This document shows positions 32,355 to 41,490 of a stretch of 64,000 bases of DNA, piece by piece. Within the stretch, counting starts at the first letter, position 1. Each line of letters begins with the position of its first letter. Made by a program: the position numbers and the translations under genes. Origin of the DNA: a virus; the IMG/VR virus record IMGVR_UViG_3300023202_000142, positions 1 through 64,000 of that record. One strand, 5' to 3'. The notes under the pieces were generated by a model. It did not search any database. It was not told where the DNA came from and saw only the letters and a program-made list of their open reading frames with translations.

Positions 32355-32935
32355 TGGCCTGGCGAAGGAAAGTGGAGTTGGTGCTGCCAGACCAGAGTAC
32401 CGTGAGACTCCCTGACGGCATCGAGACGCCGCGTAGGGGGGAAGAGTTGGTGCTGGACGGGGATGAGTTCAAGATTGGCTCAACCAGGCGTGTGCTTTGT
32501 TCTACGGGCACCGTGGTCGAGGAGACCATCCACATCAACGCAGAGGTCATCCAGCCTGGTCGGCGCTGCCACTACTGTGACGAATTCGTCCCTCCGGGTG
32601 AGGGCTACATGCGGGTCGAGATGTACTGCTCCATGCGGTGCGCGAAAGCCTGTAGAGAGGAATCCCGCGGTTCTGCTGCCTGGGGTCCTGACAGGATGGA
32701 GCGCGCCAGGCACATCGCCGACCACGGCTGGGACTACTCAATGGGGCCGTCGCTGCACGAGGCGTTGGACGAAATCGAGCGTCTCAACGGCGTCCTGGAG
32801 TCGGTTGCCGGTCCCCGGGGTCCGCGCTGCGAGAGCTGCAAGAACTTCGTCAGGGGCTTCGAGGTCCGTCGTCACGGGCACCTGTACTGCAGTCGATACT
32901 GCGCCGATGTTGGCGTGAGGCAGGAGGAAGAATGA
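32354..32935 (+). CDS. protein with two TRASH-like zinc modules, 193 aa
   Basis: Two similar Cys4 units: CHYCDEF with MYCSMRCAKA, and CESCKNF with LYCSRYCADV. They are separated by a helical segment. The N-terminal 60 residues form a strand-rich domain. Probably protein- or nucleic-acid-binding; unassigned. Confidence 0.78.
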   Translation: MAWRRKVELVLPDQSTVRLPDGIETPRRGEELVLDGDEFKIGSTRRVLCSTGTVVEETIHINAEVIQPGRRCHYCDEFVPPGEGYMRVEMYCSMRCAKACREESRGSAAWGPDRMERARHIADHGWDYSMGPSLHEALDEIERLNGVLESVAGPRGPRCESCKNFVRGFEVRRHGHLYCSRYCADVGVRQEEE

Positions 32936-33480
32936 CGGACTGGAACCCCACACTCTCTCCACTGAAGGATGTGGACCGCAGCGGAACGCTCACTGAACAG
33001 TTCGAGCGCTTCCATGCCGCGAACCCCCACGTCTTCGAGTCCATCTATCAGATGACCACACAGCTTCACGGCAGGGGGCTCAGTCGGGGGTCAATGAAGA
33101 TGATATTTGAGCGGTTGCGGTGGCTCTACGCCATCCAGACGATGGGTGAGACGTTCAGATTGAACAACAACTACACCAGCTACTACGCACGAGTTGTCCA
33201 TGCCTACGACCCGTCACTGGAGGGTTTCTTCGAGGTCCGGTCCCAGCGGGACGAGTACGAGCCAGACCTCGAAGAGCTTGGCCTTGATCCCGAGAACAGA
33301 TCGGAGATGCGCCAACAGACTCCGTCACTGCCTCCGCAAGAGGTTGTCAGTTCCGCCCTGAGAGCAATGAGGCAGATGCACAGGGATTACAACGACTACT
33401 ACGGGGAGCCGCCGCCACAAGACTACATCACCGTGGCGAAATGGCTCTCAGCGATGAACAAGGCTAGGAAACGTGACTGA
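32932..33480 (+). CDS. conserved phage-type protein, 182 aa
   Basis: FERFHAANPHVFESIYQM, then MKMIFERLRWLYAIQT and FRLNNNYTSYYARVV. This signature is one I recall from a widespread phage and prophage family of unknown function. Basic C-terminus. Confidence 0.8.
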   Translation: MTDWNPTLSPLKDVDRSGTLTEQFERFHAANPHVFESIYQMTTQLHGRGLSRGSMKMIFERLRWLYAIQTMGETFRLNNNYTSYYARVVHAYDPSLEGFFEVRSQRDEYEPDLEELGLDPENRSEMRQQTPSLPPQEVVSSALRAMRQMHRDYNDYYGEPPPQDYITVAKWLSAMNKARKRD

Positions 33481-33679
33481 CTGGGGTATCAAACAGGGAC
33501 CAGACGACCGCGTCTTCGTTCACACCGATGAAGACGCGGTCGAGGTGGAGAACCTCTTGACGCACCTCTATGGCAACCAGGACTGGACTGCGTGGTTCCA
33601 GGTCGGTGATCGCTGGGTCCGCCAGCTCTCCGACGGAACCTCTGAGTGGCGTGACAACAAACCGGAGAACTGGCCATGA
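33473..33679 (+). CDS. hypothetical protein, 68 aa
   Basis: GTG start (MTDWGIKQGPDDRVFVHT) inside the end of the upstream gene. Strand-rich, Trp-rich small domain. Unassigned. Confidence 0.72.
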   Translation: MTDWGIKQGPDDRVFVHTDEDAVEVENLLTHLYGNQDWTAWFQVGDRWVRQLSDGTSEWRDNKPENWP

Positions 33680-33867
33680 GTGTCTGGATACCGAAGCTGA
33701 AACGACTGGGGGCCACGGAGTCCGACATCGAGGACTTCGAGGAGCGCGCCGCGATCATGGAGTACATGGGTCTACAGGACCGCAGGACGGCCGAGAAGAA
33801 CGCGTACGGCATCGTGTCCAAGCGCGTCTACGCCCTGAAGAGGAAGCGACGTGACGCTGATAGCTGA
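33676..33867 (+). CDS. small basic protein, 63 aa
   Basis: MSVWIPKLKRLGATESDIED; helical, with a basic end (KRVYALKRKRRDADS). Coupled by overlap. No motif. Confidence 0.72.
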   Translation: MSVWIPKLKRLGATESDIEDFEERAAIMEYMGLQDRRTAEKNAYGIVSKRVYALKRKRRDADS

Positions 33868-34156
33868 CAGGCCAGAGCCGACCATCGAGCCCAGTGGGTT
33901 CAGAGGTGACCGCTTCGTGGTGGTGAATCAGACGTCCTCCTACGCCTTCAGGTCAGGCCGCTGGGTCCGATTGCATCCACCCGTTCGGGTCCAGCGACCC
34001 GAGCCGGTTCCTCGGGAGGGGTTCAAGCCTGGCATCCTCTACTCCCTTTTCGCGGCGGCGAGGCTGTACGCTGGTCAACTCGCGCGCCGTGAAGCTGATA
34101 TGCAGATGCCCATGATGGTGGGAGATCTCTTCTGCATGGAGCAAGACGATGACTGA
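33851..34156 (+). CDS. hypothetical protein, 101 aa
   Basis: GTG start (MTLIADRPEPTIEPSGFRGD). N-terminal strands, then a helix (LYSLFAAARLYAGQLARREA). Not recognised. Confidence 0.72.
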   Translation: MTLIADRPEPTIEPSGFRGDRFVVVNQTSSYAFRSGRWVRLHPPVRVQRPEPVPREGFKPGILYSLFAAARLYAGQLARREADMQMPMMVGDLFCMEQDDD

Positions 34157-34409
34157 CCTCGAAATCGACCCGGAGCGTTACGAATCATTGGGTGACGACG
34201 GCGCCCATACCGGAATCTACGTGCGTGCCAAGCACGTACACAACACCGAGAACGCCGTCGCAGGCAAACACGCCTCCGTCGACATCGCTGTCCTGACGAA
34301 GGACAGCGTGCTTACCTGGCTGCGCTCGCGTGGCGGAGAGAACGCCTGGGCCGAGGATGTCGTCGGGCATCTCCTGGGTTACGGGGCGTTCACCGACGAG
34401 GATTCATGA
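34149..34409 (+). CDS. hypothetical protein, 86 aa
   Basis: MTDLEIDPERYESLGDDGAH; small alpha/beta protein ending GYGAFTDEDS. Unassigned. Confidence 0.72.
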   Translation: MTDLEIDPERYESLGDDGAHTGIYVRAKHVHNTENAVAGKHASVDIAVLTKDSVLTWLRSRGGENAWAEDVVGHLLGYGAFTDEDS

Positions 34410-34774
34410 GCCACCGCGGCAAATTGCTGGAAGAGGCCAACGAGTCGGAGTGGATCAGGCTCGCTGGACTGCTCGCCAACCACTTCGTCTACGCGGAGCT
34501 GTACGGCCATCTCTCCGACGACCCTGCCCTCAGAGCTGCCGCGCAACGTCGCGTCGATCTGATGCGGGAGTACGGAGACCTCATGTTCTTCGGCCTGAAG
34601 CACGACCAGAACATCGAGGTGGTGTCTGTGGTCTTCGGCTCAGGCGACATCGAGACTCTTGGTGAGGACTGGCAAATCTGTGACGAACATCGCGGCCTCG
34701 TCAGGGGCTGCCACGTCATGGGCGTCCACCCCGCGTACTTCCCTCAGATCCCGGTACTGGAGAAAAGAACATGA
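34406..34774 (+). CDS. hypothetical protein, 122 aa
   Basis: MSHRGKLLEEANESEWIRLA; helical N-terminal half, then a strand-rich half with CDEHRGLVRGCHVMG. No motif. Confidence 0.75.
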   Translation: MSHRGKLLEEANESEWIRLAGLLANHFVYAELYGHLSDDPALRAAAQRRVDLMREYGDLMFFGLKHDQNIEVVSVVFGSGDIETLGEDWQICDEHRGLVRGCHVMGVHPAYFPQIPVLEKRT

Positions 34775-34896
34775 ACGCCTGGGAGTTCCTGCACAACGCC
34801 GTAGCACACCCCCTGCTGGCGCTCAGCTTCAATGCCACATGGGCCGTCAGGTTCCATGACTGGACCGCTGAGCGCGCCTGGAGGTCCGATGACTGA
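34771..34896 (+). CDS. small protein of the HDWTA type, 41 aa
   Basis: MNAWEFLHNAVAHPLLALSF ... RFHDWTAERAW. I recall similar very short phage proteins with a hydrophobic helix followed by HDWTA. It overlaps both neighbours, supporting it as a real gene. Confidence 0.7.
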   Translation: MNAWEFLHNAVAHPLLALSFNATWAVRFHDWTAERAWRSDD

Positions 34897-35434
34897 CTAT
34901 CCAAACATCGTCCAAGAAGCTCACAGGCTGCTCTGGGAGGCGACATCGACGTCCTCTGAGAACCGCTTCGATCGTGAGTTGATCCAGGAGCAGATCCGCG
35001 AGGGCATCGCCGAGAAGTTCGGTATCGAATCCAACCCCAGGGTCTTCATGCGTGCCGGTCGCCCCGCCGTCGAACTCAATCTTGAGGCCGAGATCGAATA
35101 CATCGATCAGCTCCGCGAGAAGTGGGGGCCCCTCCTCACCAACAACGCAGCGCTGGAGGGCTATCACCTCTTCAAGGTCCGCGAGCCCGGCGAGGACCGC
35201 ATCGCGCCGATCCGCTTCATCCACACCGAAGAGCACGGACAGGGCTACATCAGCCTCGCGTTTCCAGAACTCACGCTCGATGAGGCCATGGCCACCCTGA
35301 TGACGGCCGCACAGTACCTCGTCACGCACTACGACGCCGATCTCGAAGCCCTCGCCGACACCATCATCAATACCCCTGAGAACCGTCGCGCCGGGCTTCA
35401 GCTCGTTCAGGGCGGCGCCTCCGAGGAGGAATGA
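34889..35434 (+). CDS. hypothetical protein, 181 aa
   Basis: MTDYPNIVQEAHRLLWEATS; helical N-terminus, an alpha/beta middle with RVFMRAGRPAVELNLEAE, and an acidic end. No family recognised. Confidence 0.76.
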   Translation: MTDYPNIVQEAHRLLWEATSTSSENRFDRELIQEQIREGIAEKFGIESNPRVFMRAGRPAVELNLEAEIEYIDQLREKWGPLLTNNAALEGYHLFKVREPGEDRIAPIRFIHTEEHGQGYISLAFPELTLDEAMATLMTAAQYLVTHYDADLEALADTIINTPENRRAGLQLVQGGASEEE

Positions 35435-35558
35435 TGGTGTTTCAACTCGGTAACTGGATCCGTGTGCGTGACGTCGAGATGACGACGGAGAGCGCTACGA
35501 CGGCTCGATCGAGTGGGCTGACGTCAAGCGTTTTGCAGACATACTGGAGGTCGAATGA
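35431..35558 (+). pseudogene. short gene interrupted by a one-base frameshift
   Basis: MMVFQLGNWIRVRDVE reads normally to about 35477. Then the natural sequence DDGERYDGSIEWADVKRF ... LEVE continues in another frame and ends in a TGA overlapping the next ATG. That second frame has no start of its own. Adding one G near 35477 joins them into about 42 codons. Confidence 0.55.
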
Positions 35559-35923
35559 AGAATCTGAAGCTCTACATCAACGCGGTATCGGCGAAGCATG
35601 CCACGGGTCGTGACCTCATGAAGGCTACGGAGCCCTACGAGATCGGACACCTGTTGGTCAAGATGGAGAAGCAGGACAACCACGCCAAAGACCTCGCTGC
35701 ACGCCTCACAGACGACGAGAGGGCGGTCTACAAGCACTTCGAGGACATCAACTACAAGTTCGGTGAACTGCTCTCAGCCGTGAACTTTCTGAAGGCGAAG
35801 CTGAAGGGCCGGGGCTATCTGGGTCCCGACGACTACGAGGCCGCCTGGGTGCGGGTTGATGATGCCCTGGGGCGTCACCCCGAGCCCTTCGACGTCGAGG
35901 AGGATGGTAATGGCGGATGGTAA
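35555..35923 (+). CDS. hypothetical helical protein, 122 aa
   Basis: MKNLKLYINAVSAKHATGRD; long helices (KFGELLSAVNFLKAKLKGRG) and an acidic end. No motif. Confidence 0.75.
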   Translation: MKNLKLYINAVSAKHATGRDLMKATEPYEIGHLLVKMEKQDNHAKDLAARLTDDERAVYKHFEDINYKFGELLSAVNFLKAKLKGRGYLGPDDYEAAWVRVDDALGRHPEPFDVEEDGNGGW

Positions 35924-36323
35924 AGACCTCGAAGTCCTGCACGGACACGTGACGTCAGATGAGATCGCCGAATTCGCCCGGGGGGTCGGTGTCGACGTCG
36001 ACCTTCCCGTCCAGTTTACCCCCGAGGACTGGAAGACCTTCCAGCCCTTCGAGGAGCCTGGGATCCAGGACTTGATCCGCGATGTCATGGGTTGGGCTGT
36101 GCCTGATAGTTCCATGCACATCTGCCATTGGCCCAAGGGCAATGTACTGACGGTCGATTTCACGGGGTCGATGTCCTCCGGGCAGCTCTTCGACATTCAA
36201 AGACGACTCGGTGCCGCGAGGTTCGAGATCTATGCGGATTACAGACACCCAAGAAGCTCCGTTCTGTCGATAGCATTTCACCCCAGTGAAGAGCCTGTGG
36301 AAAACGAGGAGTCATCGGCATGA
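35910..36323 (+). CDS. hypothetical protein, 137 aa
   Basis: MADGKDLEVLHGHVTSDEIA starts behind GAGGAGG; an ATG 6 nt earlier overlaps that site. Alpha/beta with many His and Trp. Unassigned. Confidence 0.74.
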   Translation: MADGKDLEVLHGHVTSDEIAEFARGVGVDVDLPVQFTPEDWKTFQPFEEPGIQDLIRDVMGWAVPDSSMHICHWPKGNVLTVDFTGSMSSGQLFDIQRRLGAARFEIYADYRHPRSSVLSIAFHPSEEPVENEESSA

Positions 36324-36369
36324 ATGCTGACGCTTCGCATGTGGAAAACCCTGTTGGAAGGAGCATGTC

Positions 36370-36579
36370 GTGAACCACACCCAGCCTCAGTACTACGACG
36401 TCGAAATCTACGGCGGCATCTTCAGGATCGAGGCCGAGGGGGTCGAGGCAGCCATCGGCATCGCCGTCAAACGCGCCCAGCTCGAAGCAGGGCGTCACAG
36501 CGCCCGTGTCGACGGGCAGTTCTACACCTTCAAGGTCGAACGCATCTCGCGTGCCGCGAACATCAGGAAGACATCATGA
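36370..36579 (+). CDS. hypothetical protein, 69 aa
   Basis: GTG start with GGAAGGAG upstream (MNHTQPQYYDVEIYGGIFRI). One strand-helix-strand domain. Its TGA overlaps the next ATG. Confidence 0.74.
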   Translation: MNHTQPQYYDVEIYGGIFRIEAEGVEAAIGIAVKRAQLEAGRHSARVDGQFYTFKVERISRAANIRKTS

Positions 36580-37781
36580 CAGGTACTTCGATCAGCAAAC
36601 TCGTTGAGGTTCAGGCTGTCTGGGAGGTCGTAGAGACCCACCTCGGCCGCCTGGCGCCAGCGATGGTCGATCTCGACTGGGTCTACCATGCCGACCGGCG
36701 CCGGTTCCCGGTGTTCAAAGCCAGTTTCGATGGTTTCGATCTCTCGCTGAACCGTATGGCGGGGGTTGATAGCGATCTCTGGACCGCTCGCGTCGAGGGC
36801 GAATCGATGGGCCCGCGTGGTGTCTCACTGGAGAAAGCCGTCGAGAATCTCGTCAGTGGCTTCCGGAAGTGTCTTGAACTGTCGATCGAACATGCCAGCG
36901 AACTGCTTCACAAGATGGGTGGTGAGTACACCCGCGCGGTCTGTGAGATCTGCCACGAGCCGGCGACATCTGCAGTGCAAGATCACCCCCGATGTGATCG
37001 CCACACCTATCCCAACGCTACTGAGGACGGCCTGCACGCCGTCGACGAGCAAAATACCTCTGACGCACCACCCCCTTACCCCCTCCTGCACGACGCTGAC
37101 GGCCTGATCAAGGTCGGCTACTGGCGTGGACGAACTGATCCCAACCTGCCCGAGCCGGTGTCGACCGAGTACCTGCCGGCCATTAAGGCTGAGATTCTGT
37201 CCTGGCTGCGCAATCACACCGAGGTTCTGCAGCGCTACAAGGGTTTCTCGCGGTGTCGGTTCTGCGACACAGCTAACGGGTCGGTCTGCTACACCGATGG
37301 CACCTATCGCTGGCCTGAAGGTCTGTATCACTACGTCGCCGAACACGACGTCGAACTGCCCGAGTCGTTTGTGTTGCACATGGGTGTCCGGCCGCGGATG
37401 CGCAACTTCCTGGAGGATGGTTTCGTCTTCGCGCCCTACGTCCCCCTGGACTCCGTGGCGCGACGCCAGGACATCCTCGCCCGAACCCTGGGCCCCAAGA
37501 CGGAGCCCGCGGGGCATCTGTTCTACCAGGAATGGAAGGAAGGCGTGATCACCTGGACTGTTCGCAACCTTCTCGACAGGCTCAGGACTGAGCGTGTCGA
37601 GGCCGCGGACCTCGGCCCTGGCGATATCATCGCCACCGACCGCGGGCCGTTTGGGGTCGCCTCCGTCGAGTTCGACGACGGCCTCATCACGGTGTATGAC
37701 GACGATAACATCTCGATCAGCTACCCCATCGCCCACCGCGTGAAGATCGTGAAGCGTTCCTCCACCACCAAGGCCCCGTGA
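36576..37781 (+). CDS. large hypothetical protein with two zinc knuckles, 401 aa
   Basis: MTGTSISKLVEVQAVWEVVE starts by ATGA overlap; the longer upstream frame is a shadow. A CEICHEP ... CDRH site lies near 127-148. A second segment, CRFCDTANGSVCYTDGTYRW then PEGLYHYVAEHDVELPESFV, matches a phage motif I recall but cannot name. The C-terminus (DLGPGDIIATDRGPFGVASV) is SH3-like. Possibly multidomain adaptor; function unknown. Confidence 0.78.
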   Translation: MTGTSISKLVEVQAVWEVVETHLGRLAPAMVDLDWVYHADRRRFPVFKASFDGFDLSLNRMAGVDSDLWTARVEGESMGPRGVSLEKAVENLVSGFRKCLELSIEHASELLHKMGGEYTRAVCEICHEPATSAVQDHPRCDRHTYPNATEDGLHAVDEQNTSDAPPPYPLLHDADGLIKVGYWRGRTDPNLPEPVSTEYLPAIKAEILSWLRNHTEVLQRYKGFSRCRFCDTANGSVCYTDGTYRWPEGLYHYVAEHDVELPESFVLHMGVRPRMRNFLEDGFVFAPYVPLDSVARRQDILARTLGPKTEPAGHLFYQEWKEGVITWTVRNLLDRLRTERVEAADLGPGDIIATDRGPFGVASVEFDDGLITVYDDDNISISYPIAHRVKIVKRSSTTKAP

Positions 37782-38008
37782 TGCCCGAAGAAACTGCCGA
37801 AGAATTCCGTGCTGGAGTCGACAAGCACGTCAAGAAGATCCGTGAGACCGTCGAGATGCTGAAGGTCGCCAACGGGTTTCCCGAAGAACTCGCACAGCGC
37901 GCCGCCTGGGAAATGGCGGTGGCGGAAGCCCATCACCGCATCGATCGACTCATCGATGCCGTTAACGACATTGCAGCCCACATCGGGCTCGAAGAGACGA
38001 GGCACTAA
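37781..38008 (+). CDS. small helical protein, 75 aa
   Basis: MPEETAEEFRAGVDKHVKKI; two amphipathic helices predicted, likely a helical hairpin. GTG at 37778 is an alternative start. Confidence 0.73.
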   Translation: MPEETAEEFRAGVDKHVKKIRETVEMLKVANGFPEELAQRAAWEMAVAEAHHRIDRLIDAVNDIAAHIGLEETRH

Positions 38009-38586
38009 TGGAACCTGACGAAACGAAATGCCCGCAGTGCGGTTCTGGTCTCCGGGCCGAGCGCGCCGAAATCCAGCAGGGCTACGACTACAGGACCGCC
38101 TGCGTCGACCCCTGGCATGAGGCCCCGCCATCGCAGGGGGAGGTCGAAGAGGCTCTCGGGGACGCCCAGGAGGGCTTCTACGCCGACGCGACGTATCGGC
38201 GCTGCCTGGATTGCTCGAAGTGGGTCCGCGGCGGTCCTACGCGATGCCAGGACTGCGTCCACAAGGTCGACTACCAGTTCCCCGAAGAACTGTTCGGCGG
38301 GTCGCGCAACAAGGGCCTGGAGCAGATGGTGCGTGCCGGGTTGCAGTGGTTTGACGAGAACCCCGCACTGAAGGCCCGGGTCGCGCTGAACCTGGAACTG
38401 TCCAGGGACGACCTCAAAGCGCTGCATGATGTCATGCTCAAGGATGCCAGGTGGCCCAGGGGAACCAAGGTCCGCTCAGCAACCCTGCACGTCATCCGCG
38501 GTGTCGCGATCGGGTGGGACGAGTACCTTGACATCGTGAAGGTATTGACACGACCCGACAAGCTCGTGATGGAGCTACTGGGATGA
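38008..38586 (+). CDS. zinc-ribbon protein, 192 aa
   Basis: MEPDETKCPQCGSGLRAERA and CLDCSKWV with CQDC supply two zinc sites in the first 90 residues; a helical C-terminal domain follows (LSRDDLKALHDVML). Unassigned. Confidence 0.76.
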   Translation: MEPDETKCPQCGSGLRAERAEIQQGYDYRTACVDPWHEAPPSQGEVEEALGDAQEGFYADATYRRCLDCSKWVRGGPTRCQDCVHKVDYQFPEELFGGSRNKGLEQMVRAGLQWFDENPALKARVALNLELSRDDLKALHDVMLKDARWPRGTKVRSATLHVIRGVAIGWDEYLDIVKVLTRPDKLVMELLG

Positions 38587-38804
38587 GAGCACTACGCTAC
38601 CCCGCAGCTTTGATCTGGTGGCTGATGTGGCTCTTCAGGGGCCGCAAAACCGTCCGGGGCGTCCAGACCTGGGTTTGTATGACATCGGACGCTTTCGACA
38701 CCCAGTGGCCACACGACTACAAGCTACATCGTGGTGGCGACGGCTACCCCGACCACTTTCACACCTTCACGTGCCCGCGGTGCGGCCGGGAGTTCACGAT
38801 ATGA
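38583..38804 (+). CDS. small protein with N-terminal hydrophobic helix, 73 aa
   Basis: MRALRYPAALIWWLMWLFRG looks like a membrane anchor or signal helix; FTCPRCGREFTI at the end plus upstream Cys and His could bind zinc. Confidence 0.7.
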   Translation: MRALRYPAALIWWLMWLFRGRKTVRGVQTWVCMTSDAFDTQWPHDYKLHRGGDGYPDHFHTFTCPRCGREFTI

Positions 38805-38953
38805 ACCAACTCGGAATCGCTGTGTGGCTCGAAGCCAGGTACTGCCTGAGTCGTAGCAGGGGCGATCACGTCATGACTCGCGCCCAGTTCCTGGATTGGG
38901 CCCGTCGAGCCGCCATGAACGTGATGTTCGACCGCCTGATGAGGTCGTCGTGA
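38801..38953 (+). CDS. small protein, 50 aa
   Basis: MNQLGIAVWLEARYCLSRSR; helical and basic. ATGA and GTGA overlaps at its two ends place it firmly in the operon. Confidence 0.68.
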   Translation: MNQLGIAVWLEARYCLSRSRGDHVMTRAQFLDWARRAAMNVMFDRLMRSS

Positions 38954-39180
38954 CGCACTCACTATGCGAGACCGGACTGTACCCCGTCGCTGTCTACCAC
39001 ATCCGGGTCCTGAGTGACGCCGGCCCCAGGTATGGCGACGGAGCTGATACCCCGTCGCTATGCGGGACCGATGTTCGCTGGGACATCCACGATCTAGAAT
39101 TCACCCCTGAGATTCTGGAGCAGGTCCATGACAGGATCTGCTCCAGACGCCTCAACGCTTACGAGGGCAGAAATGACTGA
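38950..39180 (+). CDS. hypothetical protein, 76 aa
   Basis: GTG start overlapping the previous stop (MTHSLCETGLYPVAVYHIRV). Small alpha/beta protein with no motif. Confidence 0.7.
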   Translation: MTHSLCETGLYPVAVYHIRVLSDAGPRYGDGADTPSLCGTDVRWDIHDLEFTPEILEQVHDRICSRRLNAYEGRND

Positions 39181-39592
39181 CCGCGACACCCTAGATCTCA
39201 AAGAGCAGGTCTCCGACCTCCGTGATCTCGTTGAACTCCAGCAGAGAACGATTCGCGATCTCAAGGAACTACTGGACTGCCGCGCCGGCGAACTGTTGCG
39301 CTCCGACCGAACGTTCGTTGTTGTCGCCGCAGACGAACCCTACTTTGTCGAGGTCTACAACATGATCCGCAACCACGAGATCAAGAAGGACACCTGGACG
39401 AACGCCTGTGAAGCCGCCTACCGCGAAGCCATTGGAGTCTGTCCCGAATGTGCCGGCAACTCGCCGAGCCCCGAGGAGGTCGCCATCAATGGCAACGGCC
39501 CTCTTTGTGGTACATGCGGCGGCGACCCCTGGTACATGTTCGAAGCGCTGAGGGTTCGGGTGCTGGAGTTGCAAAATGAATCTGACAACTGA
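39173..39592 (+). CDS. coiled coil plus zinc ribbon protein, 139 aa
   Basis: Residues 5-50 form a heptad coil (MTDRDTLDLKEQVSDLRDLV onward); CPECAGN and CGTCGGD near 95-125 form a zinc ribbon. Overlaps the next gene by 17 nt. Confidence 0.75.
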   Translation: MTDRDTLDLKEQVSDLRDLVELQQRTIRDLKELLDCRAGELLRSDRTFVVVAADEPYFVEVYNMIRNHEIKKDTWTNACEAAYREAIGVCPECAGNSPSPEEVAINGNGPLCGTCGGDPWYMFEALRVRVLELQNESDN

Positions 39593-40007
39593 GGAGTTCC
39601 TGGAACTGGCCGAGGAGGCCGCACCCTTCGAGCCCTGTGTCGGTTCAGGGTACTGCTGCAAGAAGGTGCCGTGTCACGTCGCCTTCGAGGTCCTCGGTGA
39701 CGTCGAGGCGCCCTGTCCTGCCCTGGTATGGTCCGATGACGACGATCGTTACTACTGTGGCGTCGTTCTCGATTCCGAGCGCTATGGCGTCGACTCCGAG
39801 TTCGTGCGCCGCAGTCTAGGCATCGGAGCTGGCTGCTGTTCCTCGATGAACGATGACCACCGCAAAGCCATCTCGCCGTACCTTTCCGACCCCAGAGTCC
39901 AAGACCTCATCGGTCTCGACAAACGTAGAGCCTACATGCGGGGACTGTCGACCTGGGCAGACGAGGTCCGTGAAGAGACCAGTTGCAGCACTGACCAAAC
40001 TGTGTAA
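39576..40007 (+). CDS. cysteine-rich protein, 143 aa
   Basis: EPCVGSGYCCKKVPCHVAFE, then CPAL, YYCGVV and GAGCCSS resemble the cluster-type cysteine pattern of YkgJ-like proteins and a short phage family I recall. Metal binding likely; function unknown. Last gene of the P10 operon. Confidence 0.74.
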   Translation: MNLTTEEFLELAEEAAPFEPCVGSGYCCKKVPCHVAFEVLGDVEAPCPALVWSDDDDRYYCGVVLDSERYGVDSEFVRRSLGIGAGCCSSMNDDHRKAISPYLSDPRVQDLIGLDKRRAYMRGLSTWADEVREETSCSTDQTV

Positions 40008-40016
40008 TCTGTGCAC
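39983..40016 (+). promoter_or_regulatory. promoter P11, leaderless start
   Basis: TTGCAG, 16 nt, TAATCT (40005-40010), then GTGCAC and ATG. The same TnnTCT-GTGCAC-AT arrangement recurs at 45199 and 51126. Confidence 0.65.
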
Positions 40017-40727
40017 ATGGAAAACTACACGCTGATTTGCCCGAAATGTCATCACGACGAGGTCGAACTCGTTGACGTCCAGCTCTCCGAACCCAACGCT
40101 TTCATCGGCATGATGAAGTGCCGGGACTGTGGGCACATCGCTGCCGAGTCGGTCTTCGAGGAGGCGCACAGGTCAAGTCGTGCTGCGGCGATACTGGACC
40201 AGTACAACATTCCACCATGGGCTTCCTCTGAGGTTCGTAAGCTGCGCATGTTCTTCATCGCCAACATGTTGTCGGAGGCCGAGTTCGAGCGCGAGGTGCA
40301 GAAGCATCGTCGTGAAGAGCCGTCGGTCCTGGACCCCCGGCCCGGGCTCGTGATGAGTCCCAGGATCTACGATGAGATAGCGGACAAGAACCGCTACACC
40401 GATGTCAGCAAAGAGGAACTGGAGCGCATCAAGGCGGAAGCCGAGAGGGTCGTAGAGGCCGAGACGGGTCGAAAGCCGGACCGCATCGATGCCGTCGCAA
40501 GGGGGCACTGCGTCAAGATCAACGTCCAGTACCAGGACCCTACTCCGGTCGATCAAATCAAACTGACGCACGTCCAGGTCAAGCCAATCGAGATATCGAG
40601 GGCCGAGGTGGAGAAGATGCTGGGGATGTTCGAGGAGGTTCGTGAGTGCCTCGATGAGATACAGCAGAAGATGGGTGAATATGAGGGCCTGATGCGCAAG
40701 GCGTTGGGCTACGGAGGGGATGGCTGA
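40017..40727 (+). CDS. zinc-ribbon plus coiled-coil protein, 236 aa
   Basis: The ATG at 40017 begins 6 nt after the -10. Residues 1-40 form a zinc ribbon (LICPKCHHDEVEL ... CRDCGHIA). The middle is helical, and the C-terminus is a coil (SRAEVEKMLGMFEEVRECLD). First gene of the P11 unit. Confidence 0.78.
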   Translation: MENYTLICPKCHHDEVELVDVQLSEPNAFIGMMKCRDCGHIAAESVFEEAHRSSRAAAILDQYNIPPWASSEVRKLRMFFIANMLSEAEFEREVQKHRREEPSVLDPRPGLVMSPRIYDEIADKNRYTDVSKEELERIKAEAERVVEAETGRKPDRIDAVARGHCVKINVQYQDPTPVDQIKLTHVQVKPIEISRAEVEKMLGMFEEVRECLDEIQQKMGEYEGLMRKALGYGGDG

Positions 40728-41311
40728 TGGAAGACGTAAGACGCAAACCCATGGAGTGCGACAAGCATGGCGTCACACTGCACTACTTCGTCGACTACCG
40801 CACCGTCGGGGGCGAAGAGTTGGAGTGGTGGTCCTGTGAGACCTGCCGAAGCCTTGGTCGTCTGCGAAACACGGCATCCAAGACCCTCTCCGCGCCAGTG
40901 AGAAGAATCGGGCAGTACTTTGGCGACCTCAACGAGCGGATGTACTTGCGCCTCGTTGAGGAGCTTTCTGTTGGTACTGCGATGGTTTCCCCCCAGGAGG
41001 AACTGGATGGCGAGACCTTCTGGGCCAAGACGATGAAGTGCGGAGCCGTGAACATCGGCAAAGCAATGGTCGCAGTGTTCGCCAGAGACGCCCGTCCGTC
41101 TTTCGAGGAGCACATCTGGGGCCTTCTGAGGCCCGTGTATGCCAAGTATGCCGAACAGGGGTGCACCATCCATCCCTACATCGTTGTTAACCCTGGCGGC
41201 CTCCTGGCGGCCCACAGGCCCGATCTGTGGACCGACACGGTGATCCCCTTTGGTCACGGTGACGCTGACGAGTTCTTGCTGACAACCCGGTTCGCTGCGA
41301 CAAAACCATGA
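40727..41311 (+). CDS. hypothetical protein with N-terminal zinc site, 194 aa
   Basis: MECDKHGVTLHYFVDY and WWSCETCRSLGRL make a Cys/His site; the rest is alpha/beta with no motif. Stop overlaps the next start. Confidence 0.76.
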   Translation: MEDVRRKPMECDKHGVTLHYFVDYRTVGGEELEWWSCETCRSLGRLRNTASKTLSAPVRRIGQYFGDLNERMYLRLVEELSVGTAMVSPQEELDGETFWAKTMKCGAVNIGKAMVAVFARDARPSFEEHIWGLLRPVYAKYAEQGCTIHPYIVVNPGGLLAAHRPDLWTDTVIPFGHGDADEFLLTTRFAATKP

Positions 41312-41490
41312 CTGAATCTGTGATGAAGCCCTTTCACGTTCCGCCCAAGAAGTCGTCGATCACGCTTCCGCATCTCTGCAACGGGGTTCGGAGGGATCTC
41401 GAAGCCCAGAAACCGCAGACGGTGGTGAGATGTCGGCGCTGCGGGGTCACTGCTCGATTGATCTGGCACAACCCCGAGGAGGAAGAGTGA
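41308..41490 (+). CDS. small zinc-knuckle protein, 60 aa
   Basis: MTESVMKPFHVPPKKSSITL; HLCNGV and VRCRRCGVTARL supply Cys residues for a knuckle. Acidic end carries the ribosome site of the next gene. Confidence 0.72.
   Translation: MTESVMKPFHVPPKKSSITLPHLCNGVRRDLEAQKPQTVVRCRRCGVTARLIWHNPEEEE

Noticed and set aside
36324-36575. N-terminal extension of the 401-aa protein
   Set aside because: The region is coded by the 69-aa gene in another frame; ATGA overlap at 36576 is the operon-style start.
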